NCBI RefSeq assembly: GCF_004803695.1
Contig: NZ_CP039393.1
Span: 1,984,001-2,048,000 of the forward strand
DNA length: 64,000 bases
Direction: 5' to 3'
DNA from: Muribaculum gordoncarteri
Lineage (GTDB): Bacteria; Bacteroidota; Bacteroidia; Bacteroidales; Muribaculaceae
Numbering within the stretch: position 1 is the stretch's first letter; every line of letters begins with the position of its first letter. The notes beneath the pieces were generated by a model. The model ran no database searches, was not told the DNA's origin, and worked only from the letters and a program-made list of their open reading frames with translations. This document shows, in pieces, positions 1-9,085 of this stretch. The translations under genes were made by a program, and so were the position numbers.

Positions 1-284
1 GTGCGCAGTAAAACAGCCACAACGCCAAGCAGTATATAGAATCCGCCGACAATCAAGAAGCACCAGGCGATGGGCAGCACCGACGCAAGCAGATAAACCA
101 CGGCTATCGAACAGAAAAACAGCGCACAGGCCGCAAGGATGAGAAGCACCACCGCCAGCACTCCGCTCGAGAGCAGCACCGTGGTCTTTTCGGTCGATAT
201 AAGCTTCAGGTTCTCGGCATATAGTCGGGCCAGCCTCATGGCATTGGCCAGTGTCGTCTTCAATTCTTCATTTTTATCGCCCAT
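1..284 (-). CDS. Phage-holin-family / YqjE-like membrane protein, C-terminus cut by window edge
   Basis: The reading frame opens at the ATG at 284 and runs off the window start, giving 94 residues. A charged, helical N-terminus (MGDKNEELKTTLANAMRLAR) is followed by two long hydrophobic segments (about residues 39-62 and 68-93), the plan of the small 'holin-X/YqjE' family. These are thought to be inner-membrane proteins of envelope stress rather than true lysis holins. It is the last visible gene of a minus-strand run behind two YtxH genes, a frequent Bacteroidales grouping. The family call rests on topology and context; function is unproven. Confidence 0.6.
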   Translation of the reverse strand, partial: MGDKNEELKTTLANAMRLARLYAENLKLISTEKTTVLLSSGVLAVVLLILAACALFFCSIAVVYLLASVLPIAWCFLIVGGFYILLGVVAVLLR

Positions 285-308
285 AATCAATAGTTGAAAT
301 TACATAGA

Positions 309-346
309 GCGACATCGGCACACCTTGTCAGACGAGCCGATGCCGC
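309..346 (-). other. Intercistronic stem-loop between YtxH gene and holin-like gene
   Basis: An 11-bp stem forms between 309-319 and 336-346. Read on the minus strand all eleven positions pair, one as G-U, which becomes a mismatch on the other strand. This favours an RNA made in the direction of the flanking genes. No T-run follows, so it looks more like a stabilising or processing hairpin than a terminator. Confidence 0.45.
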
Positions 347-382
347 TTATAAATTATTGAAATCTCGGCACTTCTATGACGG

Positions 383-583
383 TTAGTCGTCAAGGTCGCG
401 CGTAAGCTGTTCTACAAGTTCGTCTACATCGCTTTCGCTGCATATTATACCCTTGCTGCGAAGGAGTTCAACGATGCGCTTGCGCAGGTCGGCACCCTTT
501 TCGGGAGCAAAAAGCAATGCGGCTCCGGCGCCTACAATGGCTCCGCCGAGAAATGCATATAGTATTCCAAGATTGTTGTTCAT
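383..583 (-). CDS. YtxH domain-containing small membrane protein
   Basis: A 66-residue protein. One glycine/alanine-rich membrane segment (residues 7-27) runs directly into the YtxH signature LLFAPEKGADLRKRI, followed by an acidic amphipathic helix. YtxH proteins are general-stress-associated membrane proteins of unknown biochemical role. It lies 28 bases downstream of a paralogue at 612-809 with the same plan and is probably co-transcribed with it and with the holin-like gene that follows. Confidence 0.8.
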   Translation of the reverse strand: MNNNLGILYAFLGGAIVGAGAALLFAPEKGADLRKRIVELLRSKGIICSESDVDELVEQLTRDLDD

Positions 584-611
584 TGTTCTATTCAGTAAAG
601 TATGTTATTAA

Positions 612-809
612 TTACTTGCCAATTTCTTCAACGATTTCGTCAGCGAGTTCTTCCATCTTGCTCTTGTGAAGCTTGATGCCCTTGCTCTTCAGGAACTCCA
701 TGATGTTGTCGCGTGTGGTGTCACCTTTTTCGGGAGCGAGAAGTAATCCTACTGTTGCACCGGCGATTGCACCGCCTATTACTGCTAAAACGATGTGTAA
801 TGGTTTCAT
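612..809 (-). CDS. YtxH domain-containing small membrane protein (first of the pair)
   Basis: A 65-residue paralogue of the next gene. It has one membrane helix with a GxxxG-like face (GGAIAGATVGLLLAPEKGD), then the APEKG turn and an amphipathic C-terminal helix (SKGIKLHKSKMEELADEI). It is the promoter-proximal gene of the minus-strand group reaching the window start. I could not find a clean Bacteroidetes promoter in the 98 bases upstream; the nearest match is a degenerate TACTTTTT at 869-876. Family clear, cellular role not. Confidence 0.8.
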   Translation of the reverse strand: MKPLHIVLAVIGGAIAGATVGLLLAPEKGDTTRDNIMEFLKSKGIKLHKSKMEELADEIVEEIGK

Positions 810-907
810 TTTATTGATTATTTATTTGTTGATAATAGTATAACTATAGTAGTAACACTTAAAACCGAAAAAAGTAGCATCGACAGGTAAAAATTTTTAC
901 CCGAGTG

Positions 908-1711
908 TCACAGCAGTCCGTCAAAGTAGTCGTTGAAAAATTCCAGCTGATAGTCGGTAAGCTCGTTCCAGTACTTGCTGTCGTGTACTCCCGGACTGTC
1001 GATGAAGTGGTGCTTCACTCCGGCCTTTTTCAACGCTTTATGAAACTCCTCGTTGACTTCAAAGAAGAAGTCGTCGATTCCGCATGATATGATGATTGCC
1101 AGATTGGCCTTGGCGAAGTCGTCGATGTGGTTGGGCAATGCGTATTGCTCCCACCGCTCGGGAAACTTCGACTTCGGCCCTATGGCGTCATTCATGTTCC
1201 AGTTGTTGGGGAACGGTCTTATGTCGACTCCCCCGCTAAGGCTGCCCACGGCTCCGAATGTGTCGGGGTGACGCATCGCCAGCCACAATGCACCCTGGCC
1301 GCCCATGCTGTAGCCGGTTATCGCGCGCTTGTCACGTGACGGCAGCGTGGGGAAATTATCGTCGATATACTTCACGAGCTCCTTGGCGGTGAACGTTTCA
1401 TATTGAAGGGCCGGATTCACGGGGCTGTCCCAATACCAGCTGTTCTCTCCGCTCGGAATCACGATTATCATGTCACGCTCATCGGCTATGCGCTTGATTT
1501 CGGGCTTTACACCGAGCCAGTTGTCACAGCCTCCGCCCCACCCGTGCAGCAGATACACCACGGGATGACGGCCTTCGGAGTCGGGTGTGATTACATTTAC
1601 ATCCACGTTTTTACCCATGACACGGCTCGGCACGCTCACCTTGCGCAATGTCGACGCACACATTCCGGGAATTATGGTCAGTAATAACAGAAGGGTCAGA
1701 TATTTCCTCAT
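908..1711 (-). CDS. Secreted alpha/beta-hydrolase esterase (esterase D / tributyrin esterase-like)
   Basis: A 267-residue protein with an N-terminal signal peptide (about 1-19) and an esterase-D-type alpha/beta hydrolase domain. The oxyanion region is LLHGWGG (54-60), the nucleophile elbow GYSMGG puts Ser at about 135, candidate acids are Asp213/214 in GIDD, and the catalytic His is about 243 in GVHD. Relatives hydrolyse short-chain acyl esters, including acetyl or feruloyl decorations on polysaccharides; the substrate cannot be read from sequence. It is a single gene with its own promoter, divergent from uup. Confidence 0.82.
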   Translation of the reverse strand: MRKYLTLLLLLTIIPGMCASTLRKVSVPSRVMGKNVDVNVITPDSEGRHPVVYLLHGWGGGCDNWLGVKPEIKRIADERDMIIVIPSGENSWYWDSPVNPALQYETFTAKELVKYIDDNFPTLPSRDKRAITGYSMGGQGALWLAMRHPDTFGAVGSLSGGVDIRPFPNNWNMNDAIGPKSKFPERWEQYALPNHIDDFAKANLAIIISCGIDDFFFEVNEEFHKALKKAGVKHHFIDSPGVHDSKYWNELTDYQLEFFNDYFDGLL

Positions 1712-1731
1712 TGTTTAAGATTGGTTTATTG

Positions 1732-1739
1732 CAAATTTA
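1732..1739 (-). promoter_or_regulatory. Promoter -7 box for the esterase gene
   Basis: TAAATTTG on the minus strand fits the Bacteroidetes -7 consensus TAnnTTTG and lies 20 bases before the esterase ATG. A TTG about 22 bases further upstream could serve as the -33 element. Confidence 0.55.
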
Positions 1740-1774
1740 AATATAATATTCCACACTATACCAATAATTATACG

Positions 1775-1782
1775 TAAGTTTG
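1775..1782 (+). promoter_or_regulatory. Promoter -7 box for uup
   Basis: TAAGTTTG on the plus strand fits TAnnTTTG and lies 19 bases before the uup ATG. No convincing -33 element. It is back-to-back with the esterase promoter. Confidence 0.5.
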
Positions 1783-1801
1783 TACAAAATTTTAATGGTA
1801 T

Positions 1802-3670
1802 ATGGCCACAAGCTTCCTCCAGATTGACAATCTCACTAAAAGTTACGGCGACAGGATGCTGTTTGACGGCGTCACGTTTGGCGTATATGAAGGCGACAAG
1901 ATAGGCGTTATCGCAAAAAACGGAACGGGAAAATCGACACTGCTCAACATCATAGCCGGCATTGAAAGCGCCGACTCGGGCGATGTCACATTCCGCAACG
2001 GACTCAAGGTGGGTATTCTGGAGCAGACGCCGCGCTTCGCTCCCGGATCGTCGATTATGGACGCATGCCTGCTCGGCGACAACGCGATGTGTCACGCAAT
2101 CGCCGAATACGAAACCGCTCTGCTGTCGGGCGACAACGACAGGCTCAACGAGGCAATACACGACATGGACGCCGCATCGGCATGGGACTACGAGGACAAG
2201 ATGAAGCAGCTCCTCGGCCAACTGAATCTGCACGACATAACGGCGTCGACCGACAATCTTTCGGGCGGACAGGCCAAGAGAGTGGCTCTCGCCCGCGTGA
2301 TTCTCGGCGAACCCGATCTTATAATCCTCGACGAGCCCACCAACCACCTCGACATCGAGATAATCGAGTGGCTTGAAAACTATCTGACACGCTCACGCGT
2401 GACATTGCTGATGGTGACCCACGACCGCTATTTCCTCGACCGTGTGTGCAACAAGATAATCGAAATCGACCGTCAGCAGATATTCACCTACGAAGGCAAC
2501 TACGACTACTACCTGCGACGCCGACAGGAACGCATCGATGCCATAACATCGGAGATGGCAAAGGTGAAAAACACCCTGCGCAAGGAGCAGGAGTGGATGC
2601 GCCGACAGCCTCAGGCACGCGCCGGCAAGGCCAAGTATCGAATCGACGCATTCTACGACCTGAAGAAGCGCTCGCATGTCGACCTGTCGGACGACAACGT
2701 TGAGCTTAACGTGAAGTCATCCTACATCGGCTCGAAGATATTTGAGGCAAGGGGCATAAACAAGCGGTTTGGCGACAAGGTGATTCTCGATGATTTCAAC
2801 TACACATTCGCACGTTACGAAAAGCTTGGAATAATAGGCCACAACGGAGCCGGAAAATCGACATTCATCAAGATGCTGCAAGGCATAGTGCCGGCCGACA
2901 GCGGCGAGTGGAACGTTGGCGAAACCGTGCGATTCGGCTACTACAGCCAGGAGGGCATCGAGTTTGACGACAACAAGCGCGTCATCGACGCCATCACCGA
3001 GATAGCCGAGGACATCGTGGTGAACGGCGATGTGCGTTACACCCCGATGCAGTTTCTCACCCACTTCCTCTTCTCGCCTACCGACCAGCAGAAGTATATC
3101 CACACCCTCAGCGGCGGCGAACGCGCCCGCCTTCACCTTGCGGCTGTGTTGATGAGGTCGCCCAACTTCCTGATACTCGACGAGCCTACCAACGACCTCG
3201 ACATCATGACCCTCGGTATCCTCGAGGATTACCTCGCCAAGTTCAAGGGATGCCTGATCGTAGTGAGTCACGACCGATTCTTCCTCGACAGCATAGTCGA
3301 CCACCTATTTGTGTTTGAAGGCGACGGTGCAATCAAGGACTTCCCCGGAGGCTACACCGACTATCGCACATGGCTCAATGCACAGCCCAAGCCTCAGGCC
3401 GAGGCCGAAAAGCAGGCAGCCAAAACTGTGCGCGAACGCCCCCGACGCAGCTCCGACAACCGCATGAGCTACAAGGAGATGCGCGAGTTTGAGGCTTTAA
3501 CCGATGAAATAGAAAAGCTTAACACCGAGAAGGCTGCGCTCGACGCAGTGTTCAACAGCGGCGAGGTGGTCGACGACATTATTGAAAAGTCGGCACGATA
3601 TGAAGAGATAAAGGCTTTGCTCGATGAGAAGGAGATGCGCTGGCTCGAACTCTCGGAGAAGGATCAGTAA
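1802..3670 (+). CDS. uup: ABC-F ATPase, Uup type
   Basis: A 622-residue soluble protein with two ABC ATPase domains and no membrane segments. Domain 1 has Walker A AKNGTGKST (38-46), signature LSGGQ (153-157) and Walker B LIILDEP (173-179). Domain 2 has GHNGAGKST near 350 and LSGGE near 440. A linker rich in Arg/Lys joins them, and a C-terminal coiled coil (about 555-620, MSYKEMREFEALTDEIEKLN) is the hallmark of Uup. Uup-class ABC-F proteins act on ribosomes and influence excision of transposons. It is monocistronic, convergent with the B12 operon. Start at the only ATG following the promoter. Confidence 0.88.
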   Translation: MATSFLQIDNLTKSYGDRMLFDGVTFGVYEGDKIGVIAKNGTGKSTLLNIIAGIESADSGDVTFRNGLKVGILEQTPRFAPGSSIMDACLLGDNAMCHAIAEYETALLSGDNDRLNEAIHDMDAASAWDYEDKMKQLLGQLNLHDITASTDNLSGGQAKRVALARVILGEPDLIILDEPTNHLDIEIIEWLENYLTRSRVTLLMVTHDRYFLDRVCNKIIEIDRQQIFTYEGNYDYYLRRRQERIDAITSEMAKVKNTLRKEQEWMRRQPQARAGKAKYRIDAFYDLKKRSHVDLSDDNVELNVKSSYIGSKIFEARGINKRFGDKVILDDFNYTFARYEKLGIIGHNGAGKSTFIKMLQGIVPADSGEWNVGETVRFGYYSQEGIEFDDNKRVIDAITEIAEDIVVNGDVRYTPMQFLTHFLFSPTDQQKYIHTLSGGERARLHLAAVLMRSPNFLILDEPTNDLDIMTLGILEDYLAKFKGCLIVVSHDRFFLDSIVDHLFVFEGDGAIKDFPGGYTDYRTWLNAQPKPQAEAEKQAAKTVRERPRRSSDNRMSYKEMREFEALTDEIEKLNTEKAALDAVFNSGEVVDDIIEKSARYEEIKALLDEKEMRWLELSEKDQ

Positions 3671-3679
3671 CGTGACGCA

Positions 3680-4684
3680 TCAATGACGGCCGCGCCGTTC
3701 ACGCAGTATCACATAAAGAATTACCGGGGCTCCCACAAGCGGCGTGACGGCGTTTATGGGAAGTATTGTGCTTTCAGGCAACACGCACACAAGATTGCAC
3801 CCGAGTGCCACGATTGCGCCTGAAATCAAGGTGGCCGGCATCAGCACCCGGTGATTGTCGGTGCGGAATACCAATCGGGCTATGTGAGGCACGGCAAGGC
3901 CGATGAATGATATAGGCCCGCAATAGGCGGTGATGACGGCTGTAAGCAATCCGGTGGCAAGTAAAAGGAGGTTGCGCACACGACGCATGCTTATGCCGAG
4001 ATTACGCGCATAGTTGGAGCCAAGGAGTATTATGTTCAACGGTTTTATGAGCAGGAGAGCCATCACTATGCCCGCCAGCGTCATCAGGGCGAACAGCGGC
4101 AACCGACTCAACGACACACCGTTGAAATTGCCCATTCCCCACATCACATAGCTGTGCACACCGTCGGCCGACGACATGTAGTTGAGCAGCGATATTACCG
4201 ACGAGGTCATGTAGCCCACCATTATACCGGTTATGAGCAGCATCAGGTCGTTCTTAAGCCATGATGAGAACAGAAGCAGAAGCCCCATGATGAGCATACT
4301 GCCAGCAAATGCCGCCGCCATGACCGCAACGTAACCGCCCACCGAATAGCCGCCGGCACTTATCGTTCCGCCAAGAAACAGCATCACGATTGCAACTCCG
4401 AGGCTTGCGCCCGAATTGATACCGAGAATCGACGGGCCGGCAAGCGGATTGCGGAATGCTGTCTGCAGCATAAGTCCCGACACGGCCAGTCCGGCACCGG
4501 CAAGAAGCGCTGTGACAGCCTGTGGCAACCTGCTGCCCGTTACAATGAATCGCGCGGCACCATAATCACCGTCATGCCCCAGAAGTATATCCGTGACATC
4601 GGCTGCCGATATTGCCACCGAACCGAAGTAAAGGTTCATCACAAACAGCAGCAGAAGAGTGACAGTGAGTATTATAAACCGCAT
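3680..4684 (-). CDS. btuC: Vitamin B12 ABC transporter permease (FecCD/BtuC family)
   Basis: An integral membrane protein of 334 residues with about ten predicted helices and FecCD-family hallmarks: GLMLQTAFRNPLAGPSILG in the N-terminal half, and GPISFIGLAVPHIARL followed by a conserved C-terminal P-rich loop. It is the last gene of the riboswitch-controlled operon, so cobalamin is the likely substrate. I chose the ATG at 4684, nine bases past the btuF stop; an upstream ATG at 4723 would add 13 residues overlapping btuF. No ATPase gene follows: the next gene, uup, is convergent. Confidence 0.85.
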   Translation of the reverse strand: MRFIILTVTLLLLFVMNLYFGSVAISAADVTDILLGHDGDYGAARFIVTGSRLPQAVTALLAGAGLAVSGLMLQTAFRNPLAGPSILGINSGASLGVAIVMLFLGGTISAGGYSVGGYVAVMAAAFAGSMLIMGLLLLFSSWLKNDLMLLITGIMVGYMTSSVISLLNYMSSADGVHSYVMWGMGNFNGVSLSRLPLFALMTLAGIVMALLLIKPLNIILLGSNYARNLGISMRRVRNLLLLATGLLTAVITAYCGPISFIGLAVPHIARLVFRTDNHRVLMPATLISGAIVALGCNLVCVLPESTILPINAVTPLVGAPVILYVILRERRGRH

Positions 4685-4692
4685 GACATCGT

Positions 4693-5832
4693 CTATTTTA
4701 TGATTGAGAAATAGTGAGGCCAATCAGGATTGGTCAGCGACAGTTCGGGATGAATCACGCGCATCAGGTCGTTAAGCAGCCAGTGAGGATGAAACGGAAC
4801 CTCCTCATAGTAGTGGCTGTAGTTGGTGTTACATCCATAGACCACTCCGCGTTTCCACGGCTCAAACTGCGAGTATATCGCATCGTCGGCGCTCAGCGAA
4901 GCGAGCGTCATGTCATCGGCCTGATTGTAACGAAGTATCCAGATGTCGGCATCCTGAGCGCCGGCAAGCACCTGCTCGGGCGACAGTGCGATGCTGCCCG
5001 ACCGATTCTCATTGACTGAAAATGGATTGGCACCACCGGCATCGTTGAGGTAATGCGTCACGATGGAATTTACGCCCGGCACATACCACGCCTGGCCATA
5101 CTTCTTGTCCATCATGACCTTGGGTCGGTGAGCAATAGAGTCAACCGCGCTCTTCAATGAGTTGTAGCTGTGTTCGGTTTCGTTGAACAGCTTTTCGGCT
5201 TCGTCGTAACGGCCGTAAAGCATTCCGTAGAACTTCATCCACTCGGCGCGACCGAGCGGAGTCGTTTCCATGTAGTCGGCACACTCGATCAAGGGTATTC
5301 CGAGCTGTTCAATCTTCCCGTAACCTCCCGAATTTTCGTAAGGCGACAACAATATCGCCTGGGGATGCAGCTCGATAATGCGTTCGATGTTGGGCGACAT
5401 TCCGCTGCCGCAATCGGCGATAATGCCCGAGTCGATGCGCTCGGCAAGCCGCGGCGTATAGATGTACTGGGCGTCACACACGCCCGTTATGGCGTCGTCG
5501 GCTCCCAACTCGCTTATGAGGCTGCTGTGAACCGATGAATACACAAGCGAACTCTCAAGAGGTGTGCGCACGACAGTCCCCTCGGGCAGGTCGGAAGGCA
5601 TCTCCATGTCCGAAGGCACCAGTATATATGTGTGCAACACCTTGGTGGTGTCCCACGGGTTACGCACCACAGCCACCGTGTAGTCGCCGGCATCCTTCAG
5701 CGTTATGTTTTCGGCATAACGTAACGGCACATCGGGCAACGCCTCAACAATGACATTCTTGCCTCCGCCGCTACAAGCGGCAAGAAGCAAGAATGAAAAA
5801 CAATATAAAAACTTTAATAATCCGGTCATCAA
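4693..5832 (-). CDS. btuF: Cobalamin-binding periplasmic lipoprotein (BtuF-like)
   Basis: A 379-residue lipoprotein with signal peptide and lipobox LAAC (Cys20). The rest fits the type III periplasmic binding fold: ELGADDAITGVCDAQYIY, PNIERIIELHPQAILLSPYE and a long linking helix around residues 200-230. In an operon with BtuB, a BtuG-like protein and a FecCD permease, delivery of B12 to BtuC is the reasonable role. Haem or siderophore binders share the fold, so the substrate call rests on the riboswitch. It begins four bases after the btuG-like stop. Confidence 0.8.
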   Translation of the reverse strand: MMTGLLKFLYCFSFLLLAACSGGGKNVIVEALPDVPLRYAENITLKDAGDYTVAVVRNPWDTTKVLHTYILVPSDMEMPSDLPEGTVVRTPLESSLVYSSVHSSLISELGADDAITGVCDAQYIYTPRLAERIDSGIIADCGSGMSPNIERIIELHPQAILLSPYENSGGYGKIEQLGIPLIECADYMETTPLGRAEWMKFYGMLYGRYDEAEKLFNETEHSYNSLKSAVDSIAHRPKVMMDKKYGQAWYVPGVNSIVTHYLNDAGGANPFSVNENRSGSIALSPEQVLAGAQDADIWILRYNQADDMTLASLSADDAIYSQFEPWKRGVVYGCNTNYSHYYEEVPFHPHWLLNDLMRVIHPELSLTNPDWPHYFSIIK

Positions 5833-5835
5833 TTA

Positions 5836-6966
5836 TCAGTTGAAGAATACGGCAGCCTTGGGATTCTGGCCTCCGCAATCAAATTTCTCTACAAAAGTAC
5901 CATCTTTTTTGAAACGGTACACATTTCCGTTGCTTTTGTTGTAGAAAGTGGTAGCGATGTAGATGTCACCGTTTCCGGGATTAACCGAAATCATCGAGAT
6001 ACTTGTCGACAAAAGTTCGGCGGGAGCATCCTTCAAGAACGATGTGCTGTTCATAGTTCCGGTCTTCACGTTATAGGACGAGAAGGTGTTGACAGTCGAC
6101 AACACATCGGGCCAGTTTGAGTAGTCGGTGCGTGAGTCAAGCAGGTAGACAACGCCGTCATTTGCAGCCATTTCAGTTGCATAACCGATGCGCGACACCT
6201 TGTTGCCGTTTTTCGGGTCAATCATCTGAAGCACATAGCTTTCAGCCGAGTAGTCCCATGAAATGAGGAACACCTTGTCATCTTCCTCAACCAGCTGGTT
6301 GGGATTCTGCGTCACCTCGATGCTCTCCTTTACTTTGAAGGTGTTAAGATCGATGACAATGACATTGTTCAGGTAGATGAAATTGCCGTCGACTATCTCG
6401 TAGGAGTTTGACACATAGAGCATGTCGTCACACACTGCCATGTTCTCAAGATTCTTGCCTATATTGGTGAGCTTGGACTCAATCTTCATGGTCGATGCGT
6501 TTATCTTGGCAACGATACCTCCATAGAACGAAGCGTATATGTAACCGTCCTCGGCGGCTATGGAGCGCACACCGCCCTTCAGCTCCGGATCGGCCGAGAA
6601 CATTGTGCGGCCATCCTCGACGCAAGCGGCATTAACTCTCGAAAGATAGTTGGAGCCGTGTACGGCTATGAACACCTTGCCTTCATACTCTATCATGGCT
6701 TGTCCTGTATCGCCAAGACGGGCACCGTTCTGCTTGTAAAATATGTCGTCGATTATTTCACCGTCGTGATTGGGAGCGTAGAACTCAATTCCCGAGTTGT
6801 TCTCCGACTGAGTGCCCTGATTCATGATATAGGCGCGTGACTTCGGAAGCACGAGCTTCGAGCCGTCATCGTTCCAATCGTCGTCATCGTCACTGCTGCA
6901 AGAAGTAAATGCGGTTGCCATTGCAAGCACACCGAGCATACTCAAAAATAATTTTTTTGCTTTCAT
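5836..6966 (-). CDS. btuG: Surface B12-capture lipoprotein, BtuG-like beta-propeller (DUF5074/YncE-like)
   Basis: A 376-residue lipoprotein. The signal peptide ends at Cys23 and is followed by a run of acidic residues (SSDDDDDWNDD), the export tag of Bacteroidetes surface lipoproteins. The body consists of repeated blades with motifs such as SRAYIMNQGTQ, DGYIYASFYGG and DDMLYVSNS, as in a seven-bladed propeller. BtuG proteins cap BtuB on the cell surface and bind cobalamin very tightly (established for Bacteroides). It sits directly behind btuB with a 34-base gap. The symbol is given by family and context. Confidence 0.8.
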   Translation of the reverse strand: MKAKKLFLSMLGVLAMATAFTSCSSDDDDDWNDDGSKLVLPKSRAYIMNQGTQSENNSGIEFYAPNHDGEIIDDIFYKQNGARLGDTGQAMIEYEGKVFIAVHGSNYLSRVNAACVEDGRTMFSADPELKGGVRSIAAEDGYIYASFYGGIVAKINASTMKIESKLTNIGKNLENMAVCDDMLYVSNSYEIVDGNFIYLNNVIVIDLNTFKVKESIEVTQNPNQLVEEDDKVFLISWDYSAESYVLQMIDPKNGNKVSRIGYATEMAANDGVVYLLDSRTDYSNWPDVLSTVNTFSSYNVKTGTMNSTSFLKDAPAELLSTSISMISVNPGNGDIYIATTFYNKSNGNVYRFKKDGTFVEKFDCGGQNPKAAVFFN

Positions 6967-7000
6967 AAGGTTATTACGTTAAGTTGATTGTTATACTCTA

Positions 7001-9025
7001 TCAAAATTTGAACGTACCTGTCACGCGCCATGACCGTCCGGGCATGGGATAGTACTTTATGACATCATATTGCTTGTCGGTGAGGTTTATTATTTCGCCC
7101 TGCAGGTCAAGGCTGTACCCGCGGAAGAGGAATTCATGCGACACGGTGAGGGTGTGCTCGGCATATCCGTCAATCTTATTCACGGGAATGTTCTGCGACA
7201 GGCAGTAACGCTTGCCCACCCCCACTATCGAATAGCCCACATCGACCCAGGGCATGTCGATGACAGCCGACACATTGCCGCTGTGCCTGGGAGTATAAGG
7301 CAGCTGATGCTTGTAGCTCTTTGAGTCGGGATCGGTAAGGTCGACAGCCTTCTGGAACGTGTAGGCTCCCGAAAGCGTCAGCTGCACCTTGCGGCTTAAC
7401 GAGAATGCCGAAGCGAGCGTGATGTCGACTCCCGTCACATGCACCTTGCCGTAGTTGGCCATTGTCCATGCATAGGTTGTGGGGAAGGCAACAATCTTGT
7501 CGGTTACGTTATTGAAATATCCGTCGACGGTAAACGAGAGATAATCCATGAACGATGCCGGCAGAATGCTCCATGTCACACCTATATTATATTCATCGGC
7601 CTTCTCGGGACGCAGCTTGCGATTGCCGAGGCGATAGTAGTAGAGGTCGTTGAACGTGGGGGTGCGGAACGTGCTCTTGTACATTGCCCTGAAATAGAGC
7701 TGCTCGTCACGCCAAGGCTGCACACTCACCGACACTCCGGGCGAGAGCCGGCTCAGGTCGTCGGGCTTTTTACCCGATTTAACCCTTTCGTTGATGTAGG
7801 TTCCGAGCAACACTCCGTTGACGGTGAGCCCATTGCGGCGGTAACGCACATTGAGCGCGGTCAGTGAGGTGTAACGCGTAGGAAACGGACATTCGGGCAT
7901 AGTGCTGTGGAGAGTGTTTATGGCGGCATCCTGTGCCAATGCAATCTGAAGGGGCTGCACGGGACGATACACGGCCGAAGCCGTCACGTAGTACTCGTTC
8001 TGGCGATGTGTCGCCGAATATACTCCGTCGGAATACTGCGGTCCGAGGTCACGGTCGCGGTTCCATCCGTAATTATACTTGGCCTGAGCCTGAAAGTTCC
8101 ACTTGTCGGAAAACTCCTTTCGGTATTTCACCTGAACGAATGCGTTCTTGTCCCACAACGTTTCATCGGAAACGGGATTATACAATGTCACGGGCCCGGG
8201 CAATCCTCGCTTGGAGTAATAGTAGTAACCCTTTACCTGCAAGTTGCTGCTGTCGGCAAATGTGTGATACAGATTGCCTTCGCCGTGCCATGATGTTATC
8301 GCTGAATTGTTGCGTCGCTCCTCGGTGACATACTTTCCGTTGACAAGCCTGAAGGGATAGTTGCCGTCGGCTCTCATGTAATCGCCTTCGAGCGAAGTGA
8401 CGGTGTTTTCGCCCAACTTCTGCCACCAACGCACTGCGGGAGTAATGTAGCCGAACGAGCCGCCCTTTATCTTCACCTGAAATGCCGACTTGTCGTCGCC
8501 GTCAAATACGGGCCGCTGGGTAACGATGCTCAGCACTCCGGCCGAAGCATAGAGCTTCGCGGGCTGTAGCAGATCCTCGTTCTGCCCGATGGCGAGCGAC
8601 AGCATCGACACATTGTCGAGCGAAAAACGCCCTATGTCAATCTGTCCCGCCTGACAATTGCTTACAGGCGCTCCGTCGTAACTCACTCCGGTGTGGGCCG
8701 CACCCATGTTACGCACCGACACCGTCTTCAATCCTCCCACTCCGCCATAGTCACGCACATTGGCACCGGCAAAGCGTCGCACGGCGTCGGCCATGTTCTG
8801 GACACCCAGCCGGGTAAGCTCCGTTCCTGAAAGCGTCTGCACGGGGGCCGCCGTAGAAACCTTTATGGGAGAGCGTCGCGCCTCTATGACAACATCGTCA
8901 ATGCGCTGCATCGTTATGGAGTCATCGGACACCGGTGCAACAGTAGCCTCCGCATTCAACGAATGCAGAACCATGCACACAAACAACGGCATGAAACACC
9001 GTGACTTCTTTAAGGTCAATTGCAT
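7001..9025 (-). CDS. btuB: TonB-dependent outer-membrane cobalamin receptor (BtuB)
   Basis: A 674-residue protein with signal peptide, a TonB-box-like stretch (IDDVVIEARRSPIKV), a plug domain (GTELTRLGVQNMADAVRRF, VRNMGAAHTGVSYDGAPV) and a long beta-barrel ending in Phe (SWRVTGTFKF). It opens the operon behind a cobalamin riboswitch, which identifies the substrate. I chose the ATG at 9025 because it heads a normal signal peptide; an upstream TTG at 9076 would start inside the regulatory leader. The protein imports B12 with energy from TonB-ExbBD, which is not encoded here. Confidence 0.9.
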   Translation of the reverse strand: MQLTLKKSRCFMPLFVCMVLHSLNAEATVAPVSDDSITMQRIDDVVIEARRSPIKVSTAAPVQTLSGTELTRLGVQNMADAVRRFAGANVRDYGGVGGLKTVSVRNMGAAHTGVSYDGAPVSNCQAGQIDIGRFSLDNVSMLSLAIGQNEDLLQPAKLYASAGVLSIVTQRPVFDGDDKSAFQVKIKGGSFGYITPAVRWWQKLGENTVTSLEGDYMRADGNYPFRLVNGKYVTEERRNNSAITSWHGEGNLYHTFADSSNLQVKGYYYYSKRGLPGPVTLYNPVSDETLWDKNAFVQVKYRKEFSDKWNFQAQAKYNYGWNRDRDLGPQYSDGVYSATHRQNEYYVTASAVYRPVQPLQIALAQDAAINTLHSTMPECPFPTRYTSLTALNVRYRRNGLTVNGVLLGTYINERVKSGKKPDDLSRLSPGVSVSVQPWRDEQLYFRAMYKSTFRTPTFNDLYYYRLGNRKLRPEKADEYNIGVTWSILPASFMDYLSFTVDGYFNNVTDKIVAFPTTYAWTMANYGKVHVTGVDITLASAFSLSRKVQLTLSGAYTFQKAVDLTDPDSKSYKHQLPYTPRHSGNVSAVIDMPWVDVGYSIVGVGKRYCLSQNIPVNKIDGYAEHTLTVSHEFLFRGYSLDLQGEIINLTDKQYDVIKYYPMPGRSWRVTGTFKF

Positions 9026-9085
9026 TAAAAAGATAAATATGTGTTCTCTCGTCCTCGAAAGAGAATCATTACACAATGTGCAATT

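Noticed and set aside
887-900. 14-base palindrome GTAAAAATTTTTAC upstream of the YtxH genes
   Set aside because: Exact but AT-only in the core, a chance event in an AT-rich gap; no promoter element at a sensible distance.
1715-2347. Open frame of 210 codons on the minus strand opposite uup
   Set aside because: It lies wholly antisense to the conserved ATPase domain of uup, has no family resemblance, and extends into the uup-esterase promoter region.
9026-9076. TTG start for btuB inside the leader
   Set aside because: It would add 17 residues before the signal peptide, just after the riboswitch B12 box; the ATG at 9025 is normal.
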